From NCBI RefSeq assembly GCF_002005105.1, contig NZ_MSCV01000014.1, forward strand, positions 1 to 64,000: a stretch of 64,000 bases of DNA, in the 5' to 3' direction. Position 1 is the stretch's first letter. The number at the start of each line of letters is the position of its first letter. This DNA is from Methylocaldum sp. 14B. GTDB lineage: Bacteria > Pseudomonadota > Gammaproteobacteria > Methylococcales > Methylococcaceae. Of the stretch, positions 16,908 to 25,255 are shown in pieces. The translations under genes were made by a program, and so were the position numbers. The notes beneath the pieces are model-generated. The model ran no database searches and was not told the DNA's origin. It saw only the letters and a program-made list of their open reading frames with translations.

Positions 16908-18251
16908 ATGATGAATCTCGATGAACACCCCACTGTCAGGCATTTTCGTGAAGCCGATCCAGCGGCGGAAGAGGCGATTGGCGGGCGAGTACTGGAAGCA
17001 TCTTGGTTGCGCCGACTGGCGTCGGAAGCCGGCGCGGACGACGCCGGTTGCATAGGGATTGGCCGGTCCGAACTCGACGCACAACGAGCGGACATCCTGC
17101 GCGTCTTCCCGTGGGCAAAGACCCTCTTGAGCTTCGTCTGCCGCATGAACCGGGAGAACATCCGCAGTCCTGCCCGTTCCGTCGCCAATCTGGAGTTCCA
17201 CAATACGGGCGACGAGATCAACGAGGTCGCCCGGCGAATGGTCAGGGTTTTGGAGCAAAAAGGCATCCGTGCGATCAATGGTGCGATGGGATTTCCGATG
17301 GAGGCGGATCGCTGGCCCGGCAAGATGTGGGTGGTGTCGCACAAGCCGGTAGCCGAGGCGGCAGGTCTTGGGCGCATGGGTATCCATCGCAATGTCATCC
17401 ATCCCCGGTTCGGCAACTTCGTTCTTCTCGGCACGATCATTCTGGATGCCGAGATCGACGAGGAGTCGCATCCCATTGACTACAACCCCTGCCTCGAATG
17501 CAAGCTCTGCGTTGCCGCCTGTCCCGTGGGTGCGATCGGAGCCGACGGGCATTTCGACTTTTCGGCCTGTTACACCCACAACTATCGGGAGTTCATGGGC
17601 GGATTCACCGACTGGGTCGAGGCCATCGCCTCGAGCGCAAACGCCAGAAGTTACCGACAGAAAGTCTCTGATGCCGAGTCCGTTTCCATGTGGCAAAGCC
17701 TTTCTTTCGGGGCGAATTACAAGGCTGCCTATTGTCTGGCGGTGTGTCCGGCGGGCGATGACGTCATCGGACCGTTTCTCAATGACCGGAAGGGCTTTGT
17801 CAAAGACGTTGTGCGCCCCTTGCAGGACAAGCAGGAAACCGTCTACGTCATAGCCGGCTCCGATGCGGAAGGCCATGTGGCCCGCCGTTTTCCGCATAAA
17901 ACCGCCAAACGCGCCAACAACAGCCTAAGGCCAACCTCGGTGCCGGCCTTCCTGAAGGGACTTCCTAATGTATTCCAAAGAGGGAAATCGAAAGGCCTCA
18001 ATGCCACCTATCACTTTACTTTCACTGGCGGCGAGAAAATCGAGGCCACTATCATCATTCGTGACGAAAAACTCCAGGTGCTGGAAGGGCATAGCGGCCG
18101 TCCGGATTTTCAGCTGAAGGCCGATAGCCGCACTTGGCTTAAATTCCTGGCAAAGGAGAAGTACCTCGCCTGGGCGCTGATTCGTCGAAAAATTCGGTTC
18201 AAGGGACCACCGGGGCTGCTGTTGGCGTTCGGCCGTTGTTTTCCTGCGTAA
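16908..18251 (+). CDS. 4Fe-4S reductase-like protein with C-terminal SCP2-like domain
   Basis: A 447-aa protein. The ATG at 16908 has AAGGAG 6 bases upstream, so the earlier in-frame GTG inside the operator is not used. The N-terminal half resembles the epoxyqueuosine-reductase / reductive-dehalogenase-like fold. A ferredoxin motif CLECKLCVAACP (Cys195, 198, 201, 205) is followed by a partial second cluster, CLAVCPAG, near 285. Residues about 335-440 resemble an SCP2 sterol-carrier domain (THFTFTGGEKIEATI-like strand and KLQVLEGHSGRPDF). It probably performs a redox step on a hydrophobic substrate, with expression set by the MarR repressor. It is not QueG itself, judging by the added domain and context. 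Confidence 0.75.
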   Translation: MMNLDEHPTVRHFREADPAAEEAIGGRVLEASWLRRLASEAGADDAGCIGIGRSELDAQRADILRVFPWAKTLLSFVCRMNRENIRSPARSVANLEFHNTGDEINEVARRMVRVLEQKGIRAINGAMGFPMEADRWPGKMWVVSHKPVAEAAGLGRMGIHRNVIHPRFGNFVLLGTIILDAEIDEESHPIDYNPCLECKLCVAACPVGAIGADGHFDFSACYTHNYREFMGGFTDWVEAIASSANARSYRQKVSDAESVSMWQSLSFGANYKAAYCLAVCPAGDDVIGPFLNDRKGFVKDVVRPLQDKQETVYVIAGSDAEGHVARRFPHKTAKRANNSLRPTSVPAFLKGLPNVFQRGKSKGLNATYHFTFTGGEKIEATIIIRDEKLQVLEGHSGRPDFQLKADSRTWLKFLAKEKYLAWALIRRKIRFKGPPGLLLAFGRCFPA

Positions 18252-18356
18252 ACCCAAGCCGATTACGGCGACAACCGGCTCGCGGCGCTGGCGTACAACG
18301 CCTCGCGGAAGGACAATCGGTACGCCTGCCGGAGAATATTGTGTCGCTCCGGAAAG

Positions 18357-18461
18357 GCGATGGCGCCGAAGTCGCTCGCCGCTTTCAAGTATTTGGTCGA
18401 AAACGGACATTCTTATGAAGGCAAACATTCCAAGCCTAAGAGAACTCCGGTCACGTGCTAG
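18357..18461 (+). pseudogene. 3' remnant of an SRPBCC gene
   Basis: This reads in frame APKSLAAFKYLVENGHSYEG and stops at TAG (18459-18461). It closely matches the C-terminus of the intact SRPBCC protein at 24025-24516 (AQSLASFKYLVENGHPYKG). The upstream part of the gene is missing, so this is a decayed paralogue tail. Confidence 0.65.
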
Positions 18462-18768
18462 CCGGTGAGTGCAATCCGGCAGTAGTGTGCCATGAATGCA
18501 TGATTCTGCGGCGGCCAAGTGGTGCTGGCCGAAACGGCCGCGGATGGAGGCGTTTGCTGATCGAACAGCTTGTAAGGAAGTGGAATTTGTCTCGACTAAA
18601 TGTCACGCGTAAACAGCAGGCTCACGAGAACCGCTGCGGCGGAAACTCCTATCGCAGAAAGAAGTTCGTGCGCTTGCCACGAACCTGATTCCCCTTGCCG
18701 CGCTTCATCGGACAAGTCGATGATGCGGTAAGTTTGTGATTACATACTTTTCACAGGACCCGACACTT
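18462..18768. other. intergenic region upstream of pstS
   Basis: No gene was found. Just before pstS, CGGTAAG, TGATTAC and TTTTCAC occur at 11-base spacing (about 18728-18756), but they match the Pho-box half-site poorly. PhoB control of this operon is expected from the family but not shown convincingly by the sequence. Confidence 0.35.
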
Positions 18769-19599
18769 ATGCCGCGCCTATCCTTGAATCGCTATTTGAG
18801 CGCTCTCTCCGTCATGCTGCTCGTCGCGACAACAGCCTCGATTCCGCAGGCGGCCGAGCGGAAGCTGGTGTTGACCGGCTCCAGCACGTTAGCGCCGCTT
18901 GTGGCGGAGATCGGAAAACGTTTCGAGCAGGAAAACCCAGGCGTGCGCGTGGATGTGCAGTCGGGCGGTTCGTCGCGGGGCATCGCCGATGCCCGCTCGG
19001 GGCTGGCCGATATCGGCCTGGTGTCGCGGGCGCTCAAGCCCGACGAGCAGGACCTCAAAAGCTTCACCATCGCGCTGGACGGCATCACTCTCATCGTGCA
19101 TAAGGACAATCCGGTGCAGACCCTGACCGACCCGCAGATCGTCGACATCTACACCGGCAAGATTACCCGCTGGCGTGCCGTGGGCGGGGCCGACCGGCCC
19201 ATTACCGTGGTCAACAAGGCCGAAGGCCGCTCGACTTTGGAGTTGTTCCTGCATCACTTTCAGCTCAAGAGCGGCGACATCACGGCCCACGTGGTCATCG
19301 GCGAAAACCAGCAGGGTATCAAGACCGTTGCCGGCAACACGAGTGCTATCGGCTACGTTTCGATCGGCACCGCCGAATACGAGGTCTCTCAGGGCGTGCC
19401 CATCAAGTTGCTGCCCATGGCCGGGGTTGATGCATCGGTGGAGAATGTGCGCAATGGCCGGTTTCCGCTGGCCCGGCCTTTGAATCTGGTGACCAAGGCC
19501 GAGTCTGAAGGGCTGGTCCGGCAGTTCATCGACTTCAGCCGCTCGGAACGTGTTCATGATTTGGTCGAAGCACAGTATTTCGTCCCCCTCGCGCACTGA
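18769..19599 (+). CDS. pstS: phosphate ABC transporter substrate-binding protein
   Basis: A 276-aa periplasmic binding protein. The start at 18769 places a signal peptide (LSALSVMLLVATTASIPQAA) at the N-terminus. The mature part opens with LVLTGSSTLAPL and has SGGSSRGIADARSGLADIG, a typical phosphate-binding block, and GRSTLELFLHHF. It captures phosphate for the PstCA channel. It is the first gene of pstSCAB and its end overlaps pstC. It is shorter than E. coli PstS and of the PstS-family type common in environmental bacteria. Arsenate is a possible competing ligand, relevant because arsenic genes lie nearby. Confidence 0.88.
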   Translation: MPRLSLNRYLSALSVMLLVATTASIPQAAERKLVLTGSSTLAPLVAEIGKRFEQENPGVRVDVQSGGSSRGIADARSGLADIGLVSRALKPDEQDLKSFTIALDGITLIVHKDNPVQTLTDPQIVDIYTGKITRWRAVGGADRPITVVNKAEGRSTLELFLHHFQLKSGDITAHVVIGENQQGIKTVAGNTSAIGYVSIGTAEYEVSQGVPIKLLPMAGVDASVENVRNGRFPLARPLNLVTKAESEGLVRQFIDFSRSERVHDLVEAQYFVPLAH

Positions 19600-20434
19600 C
19601 GCGCGCCTCGCCGGGTGGCTCTCGATCGCGGCCGGACTGGCCGCCGCGGTTCTGGTGCTGATCGTGCTGTTTCTGCTGCACGAATCCTGGCCCGTACTAA
19701 ATCGGATCGGGTGGCTCCGCTTTTTGACCGATGCGGCCTGGCATCCTTCCGAAGGGCTGTTCGGCCTCGCCCCCATGCTCTGGGCGACATTGGCGTCCAG
19801 CACCGGGGCGCTGGTGCTGGCGGGGGGCTTGGGCGTGGCTTCGGCGCTGTTCTGCCGGTTTTACGCCCCGCCATCCGCCGCCCGCCCGTACCGGCGAATG
19901 GTGACCTTGCTCGCCGGGATTCCCTCCGTCGTGTTCGGGCTCTGGGGCTTGACCGTGCTGGTGCCGCTGATCGCCCGCTGGCAACCGCCGGGGGCCAGCC
20001 TTTTGGCGGGCATCCTCATTCTGACCCTGATGATCTTGCCCACTGTGGCCCTCACCGCCGATGCCGCGCTGGCGGCGGTGCCCAAGGCATACCTGCACGG
20101 TGCGGCGGCGTTGGGGATGTCGCGTTCGGGAACGATTCTTCGCGTGGTGCTGCCGGCGGCGCGGAGCGGCATCATCGCGGGTCTGCTGCTGGCGGCCGGG
20201 CGAGCTCTCGGCGAAACCATGGCCGTACTGATGGTTGCCGGCAATGTGGTGCAAACGCCTCATAGCCTGTTCGACCCGGTGCGTACGCTGACCGCCAATA
20301 TCGCTCTGGAGATGGATTATGCCACCGGCGAGCACCGTGCGGGACTTTTCGTGTCCGGGTTGGTTCTGTCTGGGATGATCATCCTGCTGGCGGTTGCCGC
20401 GCTGCGGTTCGGCGGAGCGCGTTCACATGTTTGA
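19556..20434 (+). CDS. pstC: phosphate ABC transporter permease PstC
   Basis: A 292-aa inner-membrane permease with six predicted transmembrane segments and the ABC-coupling EAA-like loop around AALGMSRSGTILRVVLPAA. The AGIPSVVFGLWGL segment is typical of Pst permeases. The ATG at 19556 lies inside the last 44 bases of pstS; a GTG at 19550 is an alternative. It pairs with PstA to form the channel. Confidence 0.87.
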   Translation: MIWSKHSISSPSRTDARLAGWLSIAAGLAAAVLVLIVLFLLHESWPVLNRIGWLRFLTDAAWHPSEGLFGLAPMLWATLASSTGALVLAGGLGVASALFCRFYAPPSAARPYRRMVTLLAGIPSVVFGLWGLTVLVPLIARWQPPGASLLAGILILTLMILPTVALTADAALAAVPKAYLHGAAALGMSRSGTILRVVLPAARSGIIAGLLLAAGRALGETMAVLMVAGNVVQTPHSLFDPVRTLTANIALEMDYATGEHRAGLFVSGLVLSGMIILLAVAALRFGGARSHV

Positions 20435-21299
20435 GGCGGGACGGTTTGCCATGGTTCGCGGTCGGGTGCTTGAGCCGCTGATGACCTTGGCCGTCTGGGG
20501 CTCGGCGCTTCTGGTGGCGGGCGCTTTCCTGTGGCTGGTGGGCGATTTGCTATGGCATGGTGCCGAGCGGCTGTCCTGGGCTTTCCTGTCGTCATCGCCG
20601 CTGAACGCCGGTAGGACCGGGGGTATCGGCCCTATCCTGGTTTCCACACTGCTGATCCTGGGCGTGGCCGTCGCCGCCGCAGTGCCGCTGGGACTGGCGA
20701 CGGCGGTGCTGCTGACGGAGTTTCTCCGTCCCCGCAGTCGGTTCGGGCGACTCGTCGGCCTGAGCCTGGATGTGCTCGCCGGGGTGCCTTCCATCGTTTT
20801 CGGGCTGTTCGGCAATGCTTTCTTCAGCGTCTTTCTGGGGCTGGGCTTTTCCATCCTGTCCGGCGGCCTGACCCTCGCCTGTATGGTGCTGCCCATCCTC
20901 ATCCGCACAGCGGAAGCCAGCCTGCGCGCCGTGCCCGACGATTGGCGGCTGGGCAGCGCCGCGCTCGGCTTGTCGCGCACCGCGGCGCTTCGCCATATCC
21001 TGCTGCCGGCGGCATCATCGGGCCTCGTGGCCGGACTGCTGCTGGGCGTCGGCCGAGCGATGGCGGAAACGGCGGCGCTGATCTTCACCAGCGGCTATGT
21101 GGATCGTATGCCGTCCTCGCTCTTCGATTCCGGCCGCGCGCTGTCCGTCCATATTTACGACCTGTCGATGAACGTCGCCGGCGGCGACGGCAATGCCTAC
21201 GCCTCAGCGCTGGTGTTGATCGGCCTGCTCATCCTGATCAACGGCACGGCCTTGTATCTGGCGGAACATTGGCTAAACCGAAGGATCATAGCTCCATGA
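20427..21299 (+). CDS. pstA: phosphate ABC transporter permease PstA
   Basis: A 290-aa inner-membrane permease. The start at 20427 overlaps the pstC stop by 8 bases, which supports translational coupling. The Pst signature LAGVPSIVFGLFG and the coupling loop AALGLSRTAALRHILLPAA are present, with about six transmembrane helices. It forms the heterodimeric phosphate channel with PstC. Confidence 0.88.
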   Translation: MFEAGRFAMVRGRVLEPLMTLAVWGSALLVAGAFLWLVGDLLWHGAERLSWAFLSSSPLNAGRTGGIGPILVSTLLILGVAVAAAVPLGLATAVLLTEFLRPRSRFGRLVGLSLDVLAGVPSIVFGLFGNAFFSVFLGLGFSILSGGLTLACMVLPILIRTAEASLRAVPDDWRLGSAALGLSRTAALRHILLPAASSGLVAGLLLGVGRAMAETAALIFTSGYVDRMPSSLFDSGRALSVHIYDLSMNVAGGDGNAYASALVLIGLLILINGTALYLAEHWLNRRIIAP

Positions 21300-22162
21300 C
21301 CCAAACTCTCGACCGACACAGCGGCTGTTCGCCCAGTATCGATGCCGGCACCTACACCGTCGGTCCATTGCAATCCGGCCCGCCCTGTTGTGTGCCCGAA
21401 CCCCTGATCCGGGTGACGAATCTCTCCGTAAGCTACGGCGATCACCCAGCCCTGAAGGATGTAACGCTGGATATCTACAAGGGCTGTATCACAGCGTTGA
21501 TCGGTCCATCCGGGTGCGGGAAGACGAGTTTTCTGTCTGCGCTCAACCGGCTGACCGACATGATTCCGGGCTGCCGAGTCGAGGGCGGCATCCGTATCGG
21601 CGGCCAGGATATACTCGCCCCCCGCCTAGATGTGTCGGCGCTGCGCCGGGAGGTGGGTATGATCTTCCAGAAACCGAATCCCTTTCCGCTGCCCATCCGC
21701 CGCAACATCGAGATGCCGCTGCGTGAACACGGCATGAAAAAGCGCGCCGATCTGGACGAAACGCTGGAACGGGTGCTCACCGATGTGGGCCTGTGGGCCG
21801 AGGTCAAGGATCGGCTCGACAAGCCGGCCTTGGCTCTGTCCGGCGGTCAGCAGCAGCGCCTGTGCATCGCCCGTGCGCTCGCTCTCGCGCCTTCCGTGCT
21901 GCTCATGGACGAGCCCTGCAGCGCCCTTGATCCCATCGCTTCCGGCATCGTAGAAGATATGATCGCCCAGTTGAGGGGACGCTATACCGTGGTCATCGTT
22001 ACCCACAACCTGGCTCAGGCAAAACGAATCGCCAATTACGCCGCTTTCTTCTGGTTGCGGGAGCGGGGCGGGACTCTCGTCGAATTCGGCCACTGCCGGC
22101 AGATCTTCGAGGCTCCGGCGCATGATCTGACGGCGGCTTATGTGAGCGGGATGCGGGGGTGA
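21296..22162 (+). CDS. pstB: phosphate ABC transporter ATP-binding protein
   Basis: A 288-aa ATPase whose ATG overlaps the pstA stop as ATGA. Walker A is GPSGCGKT (70-77), Q-loop FQKPNPFP, signature LSGGQQQR, Walker B VLLMDEPCSALDP, and the switch histidine is in VIVTHNLAQAKR. The QKPNPFP segment is specific for PstB. An N-terminal extension of about 35 residues with CC is longer than usual. No phoU follows; the operon stops here. Confidence 0.9.
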   Translation: MTQTLDRHSGCSPSIDAGTYTVGPLQSGPPCCVPEPLIRVTNLSVSYGDHPALKDVTLDIYKGCITALIGPSGCGKTSFLSALNRLTDMIPGCRVEGGIRIGGQDILAPRLDVSALRREVGMIFQKPNPFPLPIRRNIEMPLREHGMKKRADLDETLERVLTDVGLWAEVKDRLDKPALALSGGQQQRLCIARALALAPSVLLMDEPCSALDPIASGIVEDMIAQLRGRYTVVIVTHNLAQAKRIANYAAFFWLRERGGTLVEFGHCRQIFEAPAHDLTAAYVSGMRG

Positions 22163-22266
22163 TGTCGATTCGTCACGGCGGTGAGCCATGCATCCACCGT
22201 TCGCGCACCTTGGCGATGAAACCCTCCCGGTTCTCCGTCATTTCGCGAATGACCCCGACCGGGGTC

Positions 22267-22514
22267 AATGCCGTTGAGTTTAAGGCGAAGGACGTCACCC
22301 CGGCAGGGAAGGGGCCGACTAAAGGCCCGTTTGCGATTGGAATGCCGGGGTCCAGAAGCCATGGATGGCAGAGGCGTGTCACTTCCCTGTGCTCTGGATT
22401 CCGGCACAAATTCGCAAGGAGCGAATTTGGACGTGCTAAGCACGGTCCGAAGGACGAGCCCCAGGGAAGGGGCGAGCAATCCCTGCCGGAATGACGCCTT
22501 AACTTAACGGCATT
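22267..22514. repeat. 248-bp inverted-repeat element that truncates the hxlR gene
   Basis: AATGCCGTTGAGTTTAAGGCG at 22267-22287 is mirrored by CGCCTTAACTTAACGGCATT at 22495-22514 with few differences. Just inside, CCCCGGCAGGGA faces TCCCTGCCGG. The interior also has CCGTTTGCGATTGG, another dispersed motif. The right end supplies the last codons and stop of the regulator at 22499-22804. Confidence 0.6.
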
Positions 22515-22804
22515 GCGACCGGGGCGAGGTCCGTGCCTTTCTCCGTCAGGCGGTAGAGGTATCGCCTGGCATCGGAGGGATCGCGCTGCTTCGCGACGAT
22601 CACGGAGGATTCGAGTCGTTGCAGCCTATCCGACAGGATATTGGTCGCAATTTTTTCACCCGCGTTCGGAAACTCGTTGTAGGTCTTGCGTCCGAAGAAC
22701 ATCAGATCACGCACGATCAGCAGCGACCAGATGTCTCCCACAGCTTCGAGCAGGATGTTGATCGGGCAGCCCGAACGCCGCCCGGCAGGCGCTTTTTCTC
22801 TCAT
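22499..22804 (-). CDS. HxlR-family regulator, C-terminally truncated
   Basis: A 101-aa winged-helix protein starting at MREKAPAGRRSGCPIN (22804). The HxlR features are the N-terminal Cys in SGCPI, the helix block DIWSLLIVRDLMFFGRKTYNEF, and the wing DARRYLYRLTEKGTDLAPV. The protein ends abruptly in AMPLS, encoded by the end of an inverted-repeat element, so about 30-40 C-terminal residues that normally form the dimer helix are missing. It may be inactive or altered. It lies divergent from the membrane-SRPBCC gene, with a palindrome in between. Confidence 0.75.
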   Translation of the reverse strand: MREKAPAGRRSGCPINILLEAVGDIWSLLIVRDLMFFGRKTYNEFPNAGEKIATNILSDRLQRLESSVIVAKQRDPSDARRYLYRLTEKGTDLAPVAMPLS

Positions 22805-22823
22805 GAATCGAGCGTACGCAAAA

Positions 22824-22870
22824 CGCTTGCACGTCACAAGCCAACTGCACATACTTGCAACGTGCAAGCG
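22824..22870. promoter_or_regulatory. inverted-repeat operator between hxlR and the SRPBCC gene
   Basis: CGCTTGCACGT at 22824-22834 and its exact complement ACGTGCAAGCG at 22860-22870 are separated by 25 bases in the divergent promoter region, suiting a dimeric winged-helix regulator such as HxlR. Confidence 0.6.
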
Positions 22871-22985
22871 ATTGTCAATCACAGCGCCGGTCGCCAGCTC
22901 ATGGGAGCAGGAGCACAAAGCCCACTACATCTAAAGTTGGAGCCAAGAATCCATCCCTTGGTCATTCGTCGAAAGGAGATATTAA

Positions 22986-23900
22986 ATGCATGCCGTTTTA
23001 CCGCTTCGTTTGGCTTTGGCGGCGAACGCCGTCTTTTCACTTTCCTCCGCGCTGCTCATGCTCCTTCGCCCAGCGCTGGTGGGCGAGTGGCTTGGGATAC
23101 ATGCGCCAGCTGTGCTTCAAGTAGTCAGCATCGTCTTGGTCATCTTTGCTGCCGACCTGATCCATCAGGCAACGCGTCAGAGGATCGCAACGTGGCGCGC
23201 GCTTTATGCAAGTGCCGCCGATTTCTCGTGGGTAGTAGGCTCCATCGTTTTGTTGCTTGCCTTTCCCAGGCTGTTTTCACCTCTGGGCATTATTCTTGTT
23301 CTTGCCGTCGCTGGCGCGGTATTTGTCTTCGGCGCTTGGCAGCTTTGGGCCGTTGGCCGGGCTCACAGGACAGGAAAAAATGGCGATTATCGCCATTGCA
23401 TTATCGTTGAAACCAATGTACCCGTTGCCCAAATGTGGCCGATTGTGGGCAATATTGGCGACATCAAGAAGTACATGCCGTCATTGAAGCGCTCCGTTGT
23501 CCTGGAAGGAAAAGCACCTGGTGTTGGGGCTGTCCGATCTTGTGAAGATCACGCGGGCAAACGATGGTCCGAGGAATGTACTGAATTCAATCCCGGCCAC
23601 AGTTTCGCCGTGCGCTTTCTTTCAGAAGCTCCGGATTTTCCGTTTCCGGCAAAAACGATGTGCGGCGGATGGAAAATCACACCATCGGACGCTGGTTCGC
23701 AAGTCATGGTGTGGTGGGAATTGATGCCGAAGAACAGGTTGCTTGCACCGGTCATCCTTCCTCTGCTGGCCTTTCAGGCCGACCGCGATTTCCCAAAGAT
23801 CATACAGCGCATGGCTGCAAGCGCTTTAGGAAAGAGTAACGAAGTTCACTTGCAATCGATCCCCAAAGTAATGGCGCGTCTTCTGCCGAATTTTTGTTAA
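22986..23900 (+). CDS. four-helix membrane domain fused to SRPBCC domain
   Basis: A 304-aa protein with AAGGAG 9 bases before the ATG. Residues about 1-125 hold four transmembrane helices (for example LQVVSIVLVIFAADLIH and IILVLAVAGAVFVFGAWQLW). From about 138 an SRPBCC/START-like lipid-binding domain begins (HCIIVETNVPVAQMWPIVGN, then PAKTMCGGWKITP). SRPBCC domains bind hydrophobic ligands; here the domain is tethered to the membrane. It is divergent from hxlR and 124 bases ahead of a second SRPBCC gene, so the two probably act together. Confidence 0.75.
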   Translation: MHAVLPLRLALAANAVFSLSSALLMLLRPALVGEWLGIHAPAVLQVVSIVLVIFAADLIHQATRQRIATWRALYASAADFSWVVGSIVLLLAFPRLFSPLGIILVLAVAGAVFVFGAWQLWAVGRAHRTGKNGDYRHCIIVETNVPVAQMWPIVGNIGDIKKYMPSLKRSVVLEGKAPGVGAVRSCEDHAGKRWSEECTEFNPGHSFAVRFLSEAPDFPFPAKTMCGGWKITPSDAGSQVMVWWELMPKNRLLAPVILPLLAFQADRDFPKIIQRMAASALGKSNEVHLQSIPKVMARLLPNFC

Positions 23901-23938
23901 TCTGGGCTATCCATCTGAAATGACGCCCGACCCATCAT

Positions 23939-23978
23939 TTCACCGGACCTGCGCGAAAAGCGGCGCAGGTCCGGTGAA
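23939..23978. other. perfect 16-bp hairpin between the two SRPBCC genes
   Basis: TTCACCGGACCTGCGC and its exact complement surround an 8-base loop. No T-run follows, so it is more likely an attenuator or mRNA-stabilising stem than a classical terminator. Confidence 0.55.
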
Positions 23979-24024
23979 TTCAGGCATTGGTCGTCAACCA
24001 TTCCCGATCGCAAAAGGAGGTTAC

Positions 24025-24516
24025 ATGATTAAGCTGTCCACTTCTGTATGCATCAACGCTCCTGCCTCGGTCGTGTGGGAGAGGCTCGCAGCTTTGGAGG
24101 ACATACAGCTATGGTCAGAGCCTGTACTCCGTGCCACATGTGATGGACCGGTCGCCCGCGGTGTTGGCGCGGAGCGCACCTGCGAATTGGCGGGAAAGTT
24201 AACGATCAAGGAGCGTTGGATCGCATGGGACGAAGGGCGGGCCTTCAAGTACGAAGGGTTTGGAATACCGTTCGTTAAGCGAGCAAGCAATGTTTGGTCG
24301 GTACATCCGGACGGCGCGCAACAGGCTTTGCTGGTGTCGGAAGCCGAAATTGAGCTGAAGGGCGGTCTAATTGGAACGCTCCTTGAGCCAGCTATGCTTG
24401 CCAGAATGCGAAGAATGGGGGCACAGTCACTCGCATCCTTCAAGTATTTGGTTGAAAACGGACACCCTTACAAGGGCCATCATGCGGACCTTCCGCCTGC
24501 TCCCACCGGGTGTTAG
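24025..24516 (+). CDS. SRPBCC family protein
   Basis: A 163-aa START/polyketide-cyclase-like protein. The ATG at 24025 has a strong AAAGGAGG site. The SRPBCC hallmarks are the N-terminal strand VCINAPASVVWERLAALED, a central KERWIAWDEGRAFKYEG strand and a long C-terminal helix (ARMRRMGAQSLASFKYLVEN). It should bind a hydrophobic ligand; no catalytic residues are evident. A decayed copy of its 3' end is at 18357-18461. Confidence 0.75.
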   Translation: MIKLSTSVCINAPASVVWERLAALEDIQLWSEPVLRATCDGPVARGVGAERTCELAGKLTIKERWIAWDEGRAFKYEGFGIPFVKRASNVWSVHPDGAQQALLVSEAEIELKGGLIGTLLEPAMLARMRRMGAQSLASFKYLVENGHPYKGHHADLPPAPTGC

Positions 24517-24712
24517 CGGTGCACGAACGCCGCAAGAAACACCCAACCCGGCGTTCGAGAGGGGCGCTACGCTAGAGGGCTTCCTGCGAATGGGAGCCAC
24601 AGCGAGGCACAGCGGCTTGGTCCAGGAATTCCCGGTGTGTTGCGGGAAGGGAGAACATCGGCCAGTTTTTCTGGACCGAGAACCTGTACTGTTCGAGGCC
24701 AACAGTGGAGTA

Positions 24713-24976
24713 GGTCGGCAATCCTTTGCCGACGAACTCGTTGGCCCAACTGCACCTCGGGAAGGGCGGCTTCGGCGCTCCAATCGCAAACGGTCATCCC
24801 AGGAGCGCTGGGATGACCCTTCCAATCGCAAACGGCCTAGCCGGGAGCGTCGGCCAGCCCCTTCCCCGGATGACCGTTTGCGATTGGAGGGGTCGCGGCT
24901 AAAGCGACCGTTTGCGATTGGGAGGGATTCCCGACCTACTCGCGAGTGCCCGTACAGTAGGTATGAAAATGCTCTA
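24713..24976. repeat. repeat A core with inserted CCAATCGCAAACGG array (copy 3)
   Basis: Starts GTAGGTCGGCAATCC and ends in the same TACTCGCGAGTGCCCG...GAAAATGCTCTA right half as copy 1 (101-296). Between the halves are about four copies of CCAATCGCAAACGG in alternating orientation (near 24780, 24822, 24872 and 24907) and a small inverted CATCCCAG-GAGCG-CTGGGATG. The left terminal repeat is not recognisable. Confidence 0.6.
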
Positions 24977-25255
24977 ATGTTTATACCGATATAGTGAAAG
25001 ATGGTCGGTAGCCGACTGGCTGGACTGATCCGGCACTATTGGGGCGAACTGCTGTTTGCCGGAGACTTGTGATGTCTGCCGTCGTGGCCAAATAAATGCT
25101 GAGGCAGGGGGCGTTCGACAGAACAGATGAATCCATTCCATGTCGTTTCAATCAAAGAGAACACTGATGACACTCGAGACTCTGGCACGGACCCTCTCCG
25201 CAGCGTTCTCGTTTTCGCGCTGCTGGACAATGATCTCAACTCCGCTGTTTGGGCG
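24977..25255. other. intergenic region, nothing recognised
   Basis: Between the repeat and the DUF547 stop there are only short ORFs without ribosome sites and no clear secondary structure. Confidence 0.5.

Noticed and set aside
18728-18756. Possible Pho box before pstS (CGGTAAG, TGATTAC, TTTTCAC at 11-base steps)
   Set aside because: Only the first unit resembles the CTGTCAT/CTGTAAC half-site; the others fall to about half matches, so it is not claimed as a site.
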